A DNA stretch of 64,000 nucleotides from NCBI RefSeq assembly GCF_001678905.1, contig NZ_CP012117.1, positions 434,001-498,000 of the forward strand, given 5' to 3'. This DNA is from Dermabacter vaginalis. Its GTDB lineage: Bacteria; Actinomycetota; Actinomycetes; Actinomycetales; Dermabacteraceae. The notes under the pieces were generated by a model that worked only from the letters and a program-made list of their open reading frames with translations, was not told where the DNA came from and made no database searches. This document shows, piece by piece, positions 11,891-20,723 of the stretch (position 1 is its first letter; each line of letters opens with the position of its first letter). Both the position numbers and the translations under genes were made by a program.

Positions 11891-13087
11891 TTAGCCGCGC
11901 GCGACTTCGAGAGTCTGCTGCGCGATCGCGAGCTCCTCGTTCGTGGGGTACACGAGCACGGTGACCTTCGATTCGGGCGCCGAGATGATCCACGGCTCCT
12001 TCTTGCGCTGCGCGTTCGCTTCTTCGTCAAGAATGATGCCGAACTCCTCGAGGCCTTCGAGGGCGCTCGAGCGGGCGAGCGAGGCATTCTCGCCGATGCC
12101 CGCGGTGAACGTGATGACGTCGAGGCCGCCGAGGATGAAAGCGTAGGCACCCACGTACTTCTTGACGCGGTGGGCCCACATGCCGAGCGTGAGCTTCGCG
12201 TTCTCGTCGCCGGATTCCACGGCGGCGGTGATGTCGCGGAAGTCGCTCATTCCGAGCTGGCCCATGAGGCCCGACTTCTTGTTGAGCAGCGTGTCGACCT
12301 CGGCGGGATCCATGCCGGCCTGGCGGCTGAGGAGCGCGTACACCGACGGGTCGATGTCGCCCGAGCGGGTGCCCATGACGAGCCCCTCGAGCGGAGTGAG
12401 ACCCATCGAGGTGTCAACGGGCTTGCCGTTCTTGACGGCGGAGGCAGAAGCGCCGTTGCCGAGGTGAAGGACGATCTGGCGGAGATCCTCGCCTTCGCGG
12501 CCGAGGAAGCCCGGCACTCGCGAGGAAATGAACTCGTGGGAGGTGCCGTGAGCGCCGTAGCGGCGGATTTTGTACTGCTCGGCGACCTCCTTGTTGATCG
12601 CATACGTGTATGCCTCAGGCGGAAGCTGCGTGAAGAACGACGTATCGAACACGACGACGTGGGGGAGGTTCGGCAGGAGCGCACGGGCACCGTTGATGCC
12701 GTCCACCGCCGCGTAGTTGTGCAGGGGAGCGAGGGCACCGAGCTCGTGGATCTGGTCGCGAACCTCGTCGGTCACGAGGGTAGCTTCGGGGAACACGGCG
12801 CCGCCCTGGACCACGCGGTGGCCAACGGCGCTCACGGTTTCCTCGGTGAGTTCAACGCCCACCTTCGCGAAGAGTTCCTCCACGACCTGCATGCCTTTGA
12901 CGTGGTCGGGAATCGCCCCCTCCCACGTTTCTTCCTTGTCGCCGGCTTCGATCGAGGCGTTGCCAGTGGGCAGCGTGATGCGCTCAACGATGCCGGAGGC
13001 GGTCACGTGGTTTTCAACGGGGTCGATGAGCTGGAACTTGATCGAGCTCGAACCCGAGTTGATCACGAGAACATTGCTGTTGGTCAC
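11891..13087 (-). CDS. ackA: Acetate kinase
   Basis: The 398-residue enzyme converts acetyl phosphate and ADP to acetate and ATP. The family signature VLVINSGSSSIKF lies at the N-terminus. The adenosine and catalytic blocks GHRVVQGG, HNYAAVDGI, VVFDTSFF, GAHGTSHEF, HLGNGASASAVKNGKPVDTSMG and TAGIGEN are all present. GTG at 13087 is preferred to a TTG further upstream because GGAG lies six bases before it. It follows pta by 39 bases on the same strand, forming the usual pta-ackA acetate overflow operon, which gives substrate-level ATP under oxygen limitation. Confidence 0.96.
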   Translation of the reverse strand: MTNSNVLVINSGSSSIKFQLIDPVENHVTASGIVERITLPTGNASIEAGDKEETWEGAIPDHVKGMQVVEELFAKVGVELTEETVSAVGHRVVQGGAVFPEATLVTDEVRDQIHELGALAPLHNYAAVDGINGARALLPNLPHVVVFDTSFFTQLPPEAYTYAINKEVAEQYKIRRYGAHGTSHEFISSRVPGFLGREGEDLRQIVLHLGNGASASAVKNGKPVDTSMGLTPLEGLVMGTRSGDIDPSVYALLSRQAGMDPAEVDTLLNKKSGLMGQLGMSDFRDITAAVESGDENAKLTLGMWAHRVKKYVGAYAFILGGLDVITFTAGIGENASLARSSALEGLEEFGIILDEEANAQRKKEPWIISAPESKVTVLVYPTNEELAIAQQTLEVARG

Positions 13088-13126
13088 GGTTTCTCCGTTC
13101 GTAGTCAAGAGGGGGCGTCTCGCCCG

Positions 13127-15187
13127 TCAGTTCTGGTTTTGCGCCTGGATCGCGGTGATCACGACGGTGTTGATGATGTCCTCGACGAGGGCGCCGCGCG
13201 AAAGGTCATTCACGGGCTTGTTGAGTCCCTGAAGAACCGGGCCGATCGCAATCGCGCCCGCGGAGCGCTGCACGGCCTTGTAGGTGTTGTTACCCGTGTT
13301 GAGGTCGGGGAACACAAACACGGTCGCGCGTCCTGCGACTGCCGAATCGGGAAGCTTGGTCTTGGCGACCGAGGCGTCCACAGCGGCGTCGTACTGGATG
13401 GGGCCTTCCACGTTGAGGTCGGGGTGGTTTTCCTTGACGAGCGCGGTCGCTTCGCGGACCTTGTCAACGTCGGCACCCGAGCCACTCGTGCCCGTGGAAT
13501 ACGAGAGCATGGCGATGCGCGGGTCCACGCCGAACTGTGCGGCCGTCGCGGCAGACTGGGCGGCGATGTCAGCGAGCTGCTCGGCGGTCGGATCAGGGTT
13601 CACGGCGCAGTCGCCGTATACGAGAACGCGATCCTCGAGCGCCATGAGGAACACGGAGGAGACGACCTTCGCGTCGGGCTTCGTTTTGATGATCTGGAGT
13701 GCCGGGCGGATCGTGTGGGCAGTCGAGTTGACCGCGCCGGAGACCATGCCGTCGGCGTAGCCCATGTGGACCATCATCGTGCCGAAGTAGGAGACGTCCT
13801 GGACGGTGTCGCGTGCCTGGTCGAGTGTCACGCCCTTCTTTGCGCGCAGGCGCGCGAACTCTTCGGCGAACTTCTCGACGAGTTCTTCGTCGTGTGGCGA
13901 GACGATGCGGGCCTCGGTGATGTCGTGGCCGAGCTGCGTGGCCTTCTGGCGAATCACGTTTTCGTCGCCGAGAAGCACGAGGTTGGCGACACCGCGGTTG
14001 AGGATGACCTCGGCCGCGGCGATGATGCGGGGCTCATCGCCCTCGGGAAGCACGATGGTTTTCTTCTCGCCCTGGGCGCGCGCGATGAGTTCGAACTGGA
14101 ACATCATCGGGGTCACGACGTCGCTCTTGGCGAGGTCGAGGGCGGAGATGAGCTCGTTCATCGAGAAGTTTTCGGCGACGAGTCGGCGGGCAGCGTCGAC
14201 CTTTTGCGGGGTCGAGGTGAGCTTGCCGTCGATGTTGCTCGCGGCAACGGCGGCCTCGAACGTGTTTTCTTCGGTCACGATGATGGGCAGATCTCCCGTG
14301 CCGAGGGCCTTGATTTCCTCGGGGAGGTCGTAGCCGCCAGTGAGCACGAGCGAGCTGAGCGAAGGGAACGTCCCCGACTGCTGCGACATGAGGATGCCCT
14401 GGATGAGATCGTAGCGATCGCCGGGGGCAATCACGGTGCTCGACTCGTGGAGGTTTTTGAGCACATTCGGAAGACCCATCGCGGCTACGACGATGTCGAG
14501 TGCCACGCGCTCGAGAAGCTCCGGCTCCCCCTGAACGACCGTGCCGTTGACGGCGTCCTTGATCGCGTTCACGCTCGGCGAGTACACGATGTCCGATTCG
14601 GGAAGAGCCGCGGTAATGACGCCCTCGGGGAGGGCCTTGGCGATCTCCTCGCGGGTCTGGGGGAGGTTCTCCGGCTCGGCGCGGTTGATGACGACGGCGA
14701 CGGGGGTCGCGTGGTTCTGTGCGAACTCGTGGAAAGCGATCTGGGCCACGGTTGCGGCCTGCTGCGGGTCGCGGCGGCGCGAACTGACCACGAGGACAAC
14801 GGGGGCGCCGATATTCGCGGCCACGGTGGCGTTGAAGGCCACTTCGGTGGGGTTCGCGAGGCCGTTGTAATCCGAGCCGAGCACGAGCACCGCTTGATAC
14901 TTCTCGCGCAGCTCCTGATAGCGACGCATGATCTCTTCTTGCGCCTTCTCAGGATTGGAGTTCACGAGGTCGTAGGTGACGCCAAGCGCTTCCTCGTAAG
15001 TCTGACTAACGCCTGGGTGCGAGGTGAGCAGCTCAACGGCGGAGTCACGGTCGTGGCGCGAATCGATGATCGGCCTGAACACGGCGACGGTTTCCGACGT
15101 GGCGACGAGGGCTTCAAGGAGGCCGAGGGCAACGGTGGACTTGCCGGAGCGTCCTTCTGACGAGGTTACATACACACTGTGAGACAC
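13127..15187 (-). CDS. pta: Phosphate acetyltransferase, long form
   Basis: The 686-residue enzyme interconverts acetyl-CoA and acetyl phosphate. The N-terminal P-loop-like domain (VTSSEGRSGKSTVALGLLE) and a central DRTGG-type domain mark the long, regulated class. The C-terminal ~330 residues are the catalytic PTA domain (IVLPEGDEPRIIAAAEVI, MVHMGYADGMVSGAVNSTAHTIRPALQII, PDLNTGNNTYKAVQR). It precedes ackA in the same operon. The GTG start lacks a ribosome-binding site but has TATCCT seven bases upstream, consistent with a leaderless transcript. Confidence 0.96.
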   Translation of the reverse strand: MSHSVYVTSSEGRSGKSTVALGLLEALVATSETVAVFRPIIDSRHDRDSAVELLTSHPGVSQTYEEALGVTYDLVNSNPEKAQEEIMRRYQELREKYQAVLVLGSDYNGLANPTEVAFNATVAANIGAPVVLVVSSRRRDPQQAATVAQIAFHEFAQNHATPVAVVINRAEPENLPQTREEIAKALPEGVITAALPESDIVYSPSVNAIKDAVNGTVVQGEPELLERVALDIVVAAMGLPNVLKNLHESSTVIAPGDRYDLIQGILMSQQSGTFPSLSSLVLTGGYDLPEEIKALGTGDLPIIVTEENTFEAAVAASNIDGKLTSTPQKVDAARRLVAENFSMNELISALDLAKSDVVTPMMFQFELIARAQGEKKTIVLPEGDEPRIIAAAEVILNRGVANLVLLGDENVIRQKATQLGHDITEARIVSPHDEELVEKFAEEFARLRAKKGVTLDQARDTVQDVSYFGTMMVHMGYADGMVSGAVNSTAHTIRPALQIIKTKPDAKVVSSVFLMALEDRVLVYGDCAVNPDPTAEQLADIAAQSAATAAQFGVDPRIAMLSYSTGTSGSGADVDKVREATALVKENHPDLNVEGPIQYDAAVDASVAKTKLPDSAVAGRATVFVFPDLNTGNNTYKAVQRSAGAIAIGPVLQGLNKPVNDLSRGALVEDIINTVVITAIQAQNQN

Positions 15188-15194
15188 GTCTTCT

Positions 15195-15200
15195 AGGATA
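15195..15200 (-). promoter_or_regulatory. Leaderless -10 element of pta
   Basis: Read on the minus strand, TATCCT ends seven bases before the GTG start of pta. Confidence 0.5.
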
Positions 15201-15257
15201 GGTCTACCGGTTGGACGCTGCCCGGGAACTGAGGGCCCATTCGCTCAATCTCACGCC

Positions 15258-15263
15258 TACACT
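15258..15263 (+). promoter_or_regulatory. Leaderless -10 element of the SURF1 gene
   Basis: TACACT ends six bases before the ATG at 15270. Confidence 0.5.
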
Positions 15264-15269
15264 TAAAGA

Positions 15270-16112
15270 ATGCTCCGCGTCGCTCTTCGCCCCAAATTCC
15301 TGGGCCTGTTCGCCCTCATGGCGGCAGCGACCCTCGTGTGCGGGCTCCTCGCGAACTGGCAGTTCGAACGGGCCACGCGCGCACTCGATGCCCATGACGA
15401 AACGGCAACCGCGGCGCCCGCCCCGCTCGAGACGCTCATGGAGCGGCACAAACCCGTCACGAATGAGACCCAAGGTCGCCTCGCGTCGTTCACCGGGGAG
15501 TTCGTGCCTGGCGAGCAGGTTTTCGTTCCCGAACGGGAAATCGATGGGCGCAAGGTCGCCGTCGTCGTGACCAACGCGCGCATCACCGATGGCCCCCTGA
15601 ACGGCACGTCCATTCCGGTGGCGCGCGGTTACACCGCCGCACCCTCGAGCGAGTGGGACAGCCTTCCTGAACCCCCCGCCGGTCCACGCACAATTGTCGT
15701 GAGGCTCGAGGCCTCCGAGGAGGCAAGCGGCACCGTGTCTCACGAAGGCGATGGGGGCGCGGCAACCGTCGGAACCCTTTCCTCCACCCTGCTCGTGAAC
15801 GTGTGGGAGGGGCCCATGCTGGCCGGGTACGGGGCGATCACGAGTGAGGCGCGCGAGTACATGGCCGGGTCGGGGGAGTCCGACGCCGCCCAGGCGGACG
15901 CGTGGCAGAATCTCGGGCCGCTTCCCGCCGCTCAATCAGAATTTGCGAGTGGTCTCAACCTCCAAAATTTCGGCTACATGCTCCAATGGATCCTCTTTGG
16001 CGTGTTTTTCCTCTATATCTGGTGGCGAAGCGTGCGCGCGACGTACCTCGATGAGCAAGCTGAGCGTAGGCTCGAACTCGAAGCGCGGCTCGCCGGCGAA
16101 AGCCAGGAGTAG
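15270..16112 (+). CDS. SURF1 family protein (cytochrome c oxidase assembly)
   Basis: The 280-residue membrane protein has the SURF1 layout. An N-terminal helix (FLGLFALMAAATLVCGLLANWQFERA) is followed by an extracytoplasmic domain containing FTGEFVPGEQVFVPERE and VARGYTAAP, and by a C-terminal helix (YMLQWILFGVFFLYIWWRSV). SURF1 proteins help deliver heme a to the aa3-type oxidase. It implies aerobic respiration alongside the anaerobic functions elsewhere in the window. The start is probably leaderless. DUF3817 follows 41 bases downstream. Confidence 0.9.
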   Translation: MLRVALRPKFLGLFALMAAATLVCGLLANWQFERATRALDAHDETATAAPAPLETLMERHKPVTNETQGRLASFTGEFVPGEQVFVPEREIDGRKVAVVVTNARITDGPLNGTSIPVARGYTAAPSSEWDSLPEPPAGPRTIVVRLEASEEASGTVSHEGDGGAATVGTLSSTLLVNVWEGPMLAGYGAITSEAREYMAGSGESDAAQADAWQNLGPLPAAQSEFASGLNLQNFGYMLQWILFGVFFLYIWWRSVRATYLDEQAERRLELEARLAGESQE

Positions 16113-16153
16113 CCGCCACCTTCCCGTCCCTGTCAGTGCCGCAAGGAGGCCCC

Positions 16154-16534
16154 GTGGCTCGCAAGCCGCTCGATGAAACTCAGATCCGCACGTCATTCGC
16201 CCGCTTTCGGGTGGCCTCGATCGTGGAAGGCGTCGCGCTGCTGATTCTCGTCGCGATCATGATCATGCGCTACCTCGTGTACGGAGGCCAAAGCGACCTG
16301 TGGGCAACGATCTCGAAAACGTGGAGCCCCATCCACGGGCTCATCTACATGATCTACGTCGTGCTCGCGTTTGACCTGTGGAGCAAGATGCGCTGGGGCC
16401 TGGAGCGGATGCTCCTTCTGATGTTTTTCGGCGTAATCCCCGTGCTGAGCTTCTTCGGCGAGCGCTGGACTCACGCGAAGGTTGAGCGCGATCTCGCCGA
16501 GCGCCCCACGCTTGGCGATGCGGCGGGCCAGTAG
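16154..16534 (+). CDS. DUF3817 membrane protein
   Basis: The 126-residue protein has three hydrophobic helices ([54 protein letters not shown]). The short signature around [17 protein letters not shown] is typical of the actinobacterial DUF3817 integral membrane family. The function is unknown. GTG at 16154 is chosen because AAGGAGG ends four bases upstream. The SURF1-DUF3817-guaA order places it in a co-directional cluster. Confidence 0.85.
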   Translation: MARKPLDETQIRTSFARFRVASIVEGVALLILVAIMIMRYLVYGGQSDLWATISKTWSPIHGLIYMIYVVLAFDLWSKMRWGLERMLLLMFFGVIPVLSFFGERWTHAKVERDLAERPTLGDAAGQ

Positions 16535-16543
16535 TACGCACAT

Positions 16544-16549
16544 TAGGAT
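16544..16549 (+). promoter_or_regulatory. Leaderless -10 element of guaA
   Basis: TAGGAT ends seven bases before the GTG at 16557, only ten bases after the upstream stop codon. Confidence 0.5.
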
Positions 16550-16556
16550 GGAGAGC

Positions 16557-18164
16557 GTGATGAACGACAACCAGCTCAGCACCCAGCAAGACCCGGTCCT
16601 CGTCGTCGATTTTGGTGCGCAGTACGCGCAGCTCATCGCGCGCCGCGTGCGCGAGGCGAACATTTACTCCGAGGTCGTCCCGAACTCGATGAGCGCGAGC
16701 GAGATCCTCGCGAAGAACCCGAAAGCGCTGATTCTCTCCGGCGGCCCCAGCTCCGTGTACGCCGATGGCGCCCCGAAGCTCGACCCCGCGCTCCTCGAGG
16801 CGGGCATCCCCGTTCTCGGCCTGTGCTACGGCTTCCAAGCTATTGCGCAGGCTCTCGGTGGAAAGGTTGCCCCCACGGGCACGCGCGAATACGGCGCGAC
16901 CCTGCTCACTGAAATCCAGGGCGATTCCGTTCTGCTTGCGGGCCAGGATCTCCACCAGAACGTGTGGATGAGCCACGGCGACAGCGTGCACAAAGCACCC
17001 GACGGTTTCGACGTGATCGCTGTTTCCGCGGGCTCACCCGTTGCGGCTTTCGAAAACCGCGAACGGCGCATCTTCGGCGTCCAGTGGCACCCCGAAGTCA
17101 AGCACTCGGAGCGCGGCCAAGAAATCCTCGAGAACTTCCTCTACCGCGGCGCCGGCATCACGCCCGAATGGACGATGTCCAACGTCATCGACGAACAGGT
17201 CGAGCTGATCCGCAACCAGATCGGCGAAGACGGCACCGCCATTTGCGCCCTGAGCGGCGGCGTCGACTCCGCCGTTGCCGCGGCCCTCGTGCAGCGTGCG
17301 ATCGGCGACCGCCTCACGTGCGTGTACGTCAACCACGGCCTCATGCGCCTTCGCGAATCCGAAGAGATCGAGCGTGCCTTCAGCGGCTCTACGGGTGGCG
17401 CAAAGCTTGTCGTGGTCGATGCCGAGGAACGCTTCCTCACCGCGCTCGCGGGCGTTACCGACCCAGAGCAAAAGCGCAAGATCATCGGCCGCGAATTCAT
17501 CCGCGTGTTCGAGCAGGCGCAGGAAGATATCCTGCGTGAACAGGGAGTTGTTGATGGCGGCGAGGCGCGCCGCAAGGCCTTCCTCGTGCAGGGCACGCTC
17601 TACCCCGACGTTGTCGAGTCGGGTGGCGGCGATGGCACCTCCAACATCAAGAGCCACCACAACGTGGGCGGTCTCCCCGACGATCTGACCTTCGAACTTG
17701 TGGAGCCGCTTCGCCAGCTTTTCAAGGACGAGGTGCGCGCCGTTGGCTCGCAGCTTGGCCTTCCCGACGAGATCGTGTGGCGCCAGCCGTTCCCCGGCCC
17801 GGGCCTTGGCATTCGCATCATCGGCGAGGTGACGAAGGATCGCCTCGACACGCTCCGTGCCGCCGATGCCATCGCGCGCGAAGAACTTACCCTCGCTGGC
17901 CTCGACCGCGACATTTGGCAGTGCCCCGTCGTGCTTCTTGCCGACGTGCGCTCCGTGGGCGTCCAGGGCGACCACCGCACCTACGGTCACCCGATTGTGC
18001 TGCGCCCCGTGACGTCTGACGACGCGATGACCGCCGACTGGGCGAAAGTTCCCTACGACGTGCTTTCAAAGATCTCGACGCGCATCACGAACGAAGTCGA
18101 CGACATCAACCGCGTGACCCTCGACGTGACGAGCAAGCCGCCAGGCACGATCGAGTGGGAGTAA
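16557..18164 (+). CDS. guaA: GMP synthase (glutamine-hydrolysing)
   Basis: The 535-residue enzyme aminates XMP to GMP with glutamine and ATP. The class I glutaminase domain (about residues 17-205) has the nucleophile in GLCYGFQ (Cys90) and the His-x-Glu of QWHPEVKHS. The ATP-pyrophosphatase domain carries SGGVDS at 233-238. The C-terminal dimerisation domain ends with the conserved KPPGTIEWE. Start candidates are GTG 16557 and ATG 16560; the former fits the TANNNT-N7 leaderless spacing. The terminator hairpin downstream has been split by an insertion sequence. Confidence 0.97.
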   Translation: MMNDNQLSTQQDPVLVVDFGAQYAQLIARRVREANIYSEVVPNSMSASEILAKNPKALILSGGPSSVYADGAPKLDPALLEAGIPVLGLCYGFQAIAQALGGKVAPTGTREYGATLLTEIQGDSVLLAGQDLHQNVWMSHGDSVHKAPDGFDVIAVSAGSPVAAFENRERRIFGVQWHPEVKHSERGQEILENFLYRGAGITPEWTMSNVIDEQVELIRNQIGEDGTAICALSGGVDSAVAAALVQRAIGDRLTCVYVNHGLMRLRESEEIERAFSGSTGGAKLVVVDAEERFLTALAGVTDPEQKRKIIGREFIRVFEQAQEDILREQGVVDGGEARRKAFLVQGTLYPDVVESGGGDGTSNIKSHHNVGGLPDDLTFELVEPLRQLFKDEVRAVGSQLGLPDEIVWRQPFPGPGLGIRIIGEVTKDRLDTLRAADAIAREELTLAGLDRDIWQCPVVLLADVRSVGVQGDHRTYGHPIVLRPVTSDDAMTADWAKVPYDVLSKISTRITNEVDDINRVTLDVTSKPPGTIEWE

Positions 18165-18173
18165 ACCCAAGAA

Positions 18174-18193
18174 AAGAGCGGGCCCGCCCCAGA
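18174..18193. terminator. Left half of the guaA terminator, disrupted by an IS
   Basis: AAGAGCGGGCCCGCCCC (18174-18190) is complementary, with one mismatch, to GGGGAGGGCCCGCTCTT at 19637-19653 on the other side of the insertion sequence. AGA (18191-18193) is the left target duplication. The ancestral hairpin had a 17-bp stem with an AGAT loop and served both guaA and the convergent GNAT gene. Confidence 0.85.
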
Positions 18194-18227
18194 TGAACTG
18201 GCCCCCGAAAGTTGGACTGGTTTAATT

Positions 18228-19127
18228 CTAGGCGGTTAGGGCTTCAAGGGTCTGATTTCGATATTGCATCGGGGTCAGGCCCTTGAGTCGTTGTTGGATG
18301 CGTTCGGTGTTGTACCACTGGATGTACTCGTCGATCGCCTGGTTGAACTTTGCGACGGTGTCGAAGACTTCTCCGTGGTACATCTCGGTTTTCAAGTGCC
18401 CGAAGAAATTCTCCATGACCGCGTTGTCGTAACAGTTGGCTTTACGCGACATCGACTGAACACCACCGTTGTCATGAATGAGGTTGCGCCAGGTCGAATG
18501 CTGGTACTGGAAACCTTGATCGGTGTGGATCATCCACCCAGGTTCAGGCGCACACGTGTTAATCGTCTTAGCTAACGAATCGGCGGTGAACGCTGTCGAC
18601 GGCGATGTAGCCACGGTGTGGGCAACGATTGAACGGTCGAACAGATCCATCACCGGTGACAGGTAGACCTTGCGGCCTGCGACCCTGAACTCGGTGACGT
18701 CGCTGGCAAAGACGGTATTGGGCTTATCTGGGGTGAACTTGCGGTCAAGCGTGTTGTCGGCAATGTGGCTGCTCGTCCCGCTGTAGGACACATATGGCCT
18801 GCGCTGGCGGACTTTCGCTCGAAGCCCCATCTCGCACATGAGTTTGTAGACGAGCTTGTGGTTGACCACCCACCCCTGGTTGCGCAGGTCAAGTAGCACT
18901 CGCCGGTAGCCGTAGCGATACTTGTTACGCTCGAAGCTTTCCCGGATCGCGTCTTTGAGCGCAGCGTGCTTATCCGGCTCGCTGAGGCGTTTCTGGTGGT
19001 AGAAGAACGTCGATCTCGGCATATCTGCCGCATCCAAAAGGTATTGCAGAGGATGCTGTGACTTGAGGATGACAATCGCCTGGACTTTCAGGCGCGTCCC
19101 TGATTCCTCAAGTCCCGCAATTTTTTT
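18228..19127 (-). CDS. IS3-family transposase OrfB (DDE catalytic part, expressed by frameshift)
   Basis: This integrase-core frame is open for 300 codons from the slippery site. It contains the HTH_21-like segment (FFYHQKRLSEPDKHAALKDAIRESFERNKYRYGYRRV) and the catalytic triad in ASDVTEF, HTDQGFQYQ and the Glu of VMENFFGHLKTE. The first in-frame ATG lies well inside the conserved region, so production as an OrfAB fusion by -1 slippage at A7 (19121-19127) is likely. The frames differ by exactly -1. The C-terminus RLKGLTPMQYRNQTLEAL is typical of the family. Confidence 0.93.
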   Translation of the reverse strand, partial: KKIAGLEESGTRLKVQAIVILKSQHPLQYLLDAADMPRSTFFYHQKRLSEPDKHAALKDAIRESFERNKYRYGYRRVLLDLRNQGWVVNHKLVYKLMCEMGLRAKVRQRRPYVSYSGTSSHIADNTLDRKFTPDKPNTVFASDVTEFRVAGRKVYLSPVMDLFDRSIVAHTVATSPSTAFTADSLAKTINTCAPEPGWMIHTDQGFQYQHSTWRNLIHDNGGVQSMSRKANCYDNAVMENFFGHLKTEMYHGEVFDTVAKFNQAIDEYIQWYNTERIQQRLKGLTPMQYRNQTLEALTA

Positions 19128-19570
19128 AGATAGGCGTTTTCCGCTTCCAACCGTGCGATCTGGCGACGCAGCTTCTCTTCCTCCGAGAGCGGCTTCGGCG
19201 CGACCGAGCCTTTGGGCCTGCCCTTCGGCTTCGGCATTAGTGCCTCATCGCCACCTTTGCGCCATTTCCACGACCACGCTCTGACTAACTGCTCTGATGA
19301 CAGTCCAAATTCGCGCGCAAGATCCATCGCTGTCTCACCAGCAAGGTGGCGCTCGGCAACTTCCTTCTTGATGTCGAACGAATACTGCTGCTTAGTCGGT
19401 TTCTCCACAAGACATAGCCTGCCATGCAGCTTAAACCGACGATAGAACTTACGGACGGCGTATTTGGAGACACCAAGAGCATTCGCAGCGGCTTGAGAGC
19501 CCATGCCTTGCTCAAACAGTTCAACCAGCTGCTCGCGCTGATGCTCACTCAGCGAACTTCGTGCTCTCAA
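19088..19570 (-). CDS. IS3-family transposase OrfA (DNA-binding helix-turn-helix)
   Basis: The 160-residue protein contains two helix-turn-helix segments (SQAAANALGVSKYAVRKFYRRF and AMDLAREFGLSSEQLVRAWSWKW). A Glu/Lys-rich coiled coil follows (SEEEKLRRQIARLEAENAYLKKL) and probably mediates multimerisation. This is the layout of IS150-group OrfA. It stops 31 bases after the A7 slippery stretch, where -1 frameshifting would join it to OrfB. Confidence 0.93.
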   Translation of the reverse strand: MRARSSLSEHQREQLVELFEQGMGSQAAANALGVSKYAVRKFYRRFKLHGRLCLVEKPTKQQYSFDIKKEVAERHLAGETAMDLAREFGLSSEQLVRAWSWKWRKGGDEALMPKPKGRPKGSVAPKPLSEEEKLRRQIARLEAENAYLKKLRDLRNQGRA

Positions 19571-19632
19571 AGAAAACTACTCCCCACTAGTCGGTAACTG
19601 ATTTCTCAGTCCAACTAATGGGGAGCAGTTCA

Positions 19633-19653
19633 AGATGGGGAGGGCCCGCTCTT
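19633..19653. terminator. Right half of the split guaA/GNAT terminator
   Basis: AGA (19633-19635) is the right target duplication. GGGGAGGGCCCGCTCTT (19637-19653) is the other stem arm of the hairpin interrupted by the insertion sequence. Confidence 0.85.
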
Positions 19654-19683
19654 CTATGCGGCCGAGCTGAGTGCGCTACCGGC

Positions 19684-20673
19684 CTAGAGAGTAATCTCCT
19701 TGTGCCACGTTTCTTTGCGGAAGTCCGGGCGCCAATGCATCTTCTCGTAAGCGAGGTTGGCACCCGTGGGGGAATCGGCATCAACGAACAACTCGCCCCT
19801 CGCGAAGCCGTGCTCGGTCGCAAGCGCATAGAACGCGTCGAGAAGGGCATGCGCCGCCCCCTTACCGCGCCCCTCACGCGTCACGCCGAGGTACTCGACA
19901 TGGGCCGTGTTCGACTCGGGCAGCCATGAGGTCATGAGCGTTCCGATCACCACGGGCTCGGAGCCGTCCTCGGGAACGAGCTCCGCGAGGAGGTCACGAT
20001 CCCATTCGTGGTGTGCATAGAGGTTCGTGCGCTCGCACCATTCGTCAAAGTTTTCCTCAAAGTGGTTGAAGTGATCCTCGAAAGCGTGCTCAAGAGCCGT
20101 GTGCGCGGCTCGGCGATCTTCCTCCTGGGCGAGGGTGCGCACGCGCACATTCTCAGCCACGCGGGGTGCCCGGGCGGCGTCGGACTCCCGATCGTGAATT
20201 TCCCGCATGCGTGCCGGAATATCCTGGTCCATGACCACCCACGTGCGCGCCTTCGCAAAACCGGCGTCGGTGAGAGCCTCCGCGCGAATGGTATCGGAGG
20301 GGCCAACTTCCGTGACAATCACAAAGCCCTCTTCGCCGCGCTTTTCACCGAGCGCTCGGGCTTGCTTCTCCACCCATTCGAGGCAGCGCGCCGCGTGCGC
20401 AATGTAAAACTCATCGCCGCGGCGCACAGCCCACTTCGCATCGATGCGGCCGCGAGCGTGATCGTGCACCATTGCGAATGCCACCACCGGGGCCGGATCT
20501 TCCTCGGTGCTGCGGTGTTCGCGGATCACCATTGCCGGATGGCCCGCCTCAATAGTGTTGATGAGGTCGGTGCCATCGAATGCCTCTGAGGGATCCGAGG
20601 CGCGCAAAAGATCCCGGGCAATAACGGCGATAGCGGGGTAATCAGCAGGGGTGGGTTTATCGACGATAGCCAT
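19684..20673 (-). CDS. GNAT-family N-acetyltransferase, two-domain
   Basis: The 329-residue length and internal layout suggest tandem GNAT folds. The C-terminal one is clear: VEYLGVTREGRGKGAAHALLDAFYALA is the acetyl-CoA-binding motif A, followed by LFVDADSPTGANLAYEKMHWRPDF. The N-terminal half is degenerate and probably non-catalytic. The substrate is unknown. The start has TAGGCT six bases upstream and no ribosome-binding site. Its own terminator was the hairpin now split by the IS. Confidence 0.88.
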   Translation of the reverse strand: MAIVDKPTPADYPAIAVIARDLLRASDPSEAFDGTDLINTIEAGHPAMVIREHRSTEEDPAPVVAFAMVHDHARGRIDAKWAVRRGDEFYIAHAARCLEWVEKQARALGEKRGEEGFVIVTEVGPSDTIRAEALTDAGFAKARTWVVMDQDIPARMREIHDRESDAARAPRVAENVRVRTLAQEEDRRAAHTALEHAFEDHFNHFEENFDEWCERTNLYAHHEWDRDLLAELVPEDGSEPVVIGTLMTSWLPESNTAHVEYLGVTREGRGKGAAHALLDAFYALATEHGFARGELFVDADSPTGANLAYEKMHWRPDFRKETWHKEITL

Positions 20674-20679
20674 GGCCGC

Positions 20680-20685
20680 AGCCTA
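20680..20685 (-). promoter_or_regulatory. Leaderless -10 element of the GNAT gene
   Basis: On the minus strand TAGGCT ends six bases before the ATG. Confidence 0.5.
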
Positions 20686-20723
20686 GAGCAAAGACCTGCA
20701 CCAAAACTGTGTTGAAAAGTCCT

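Larger units (their letters stand above)
18194..19632 (-). mobile_element. IS3-family (IS150-type) insertion sequence, complete
   Basis: The 1439-bp element is bounded by 26-bp inverted repeats at 18194-18219 and 19607-19632 (21 of 26 match; both begin TGAACTG and end AGTTGGACTG). It is flanked by a 3-bp duplication AGA (18191-18193 and 19633-19635). It carries orfA and orfB in overlapping minus-strand frames joined by an A7 slippery site. Every part looks intact, so it may be active. It inserted in the loop of a terminator hairpin. Confidence 0.95.

Noticed and set aside
19037..19118. Independent start codon for orfB of the insertion sequence
   Set aside because: The candidate TTG lies inside the conserved region without a ribosome-binding site, and the A7 slippery site with a -1 frame relation explains expression as an OrfAB fusion.
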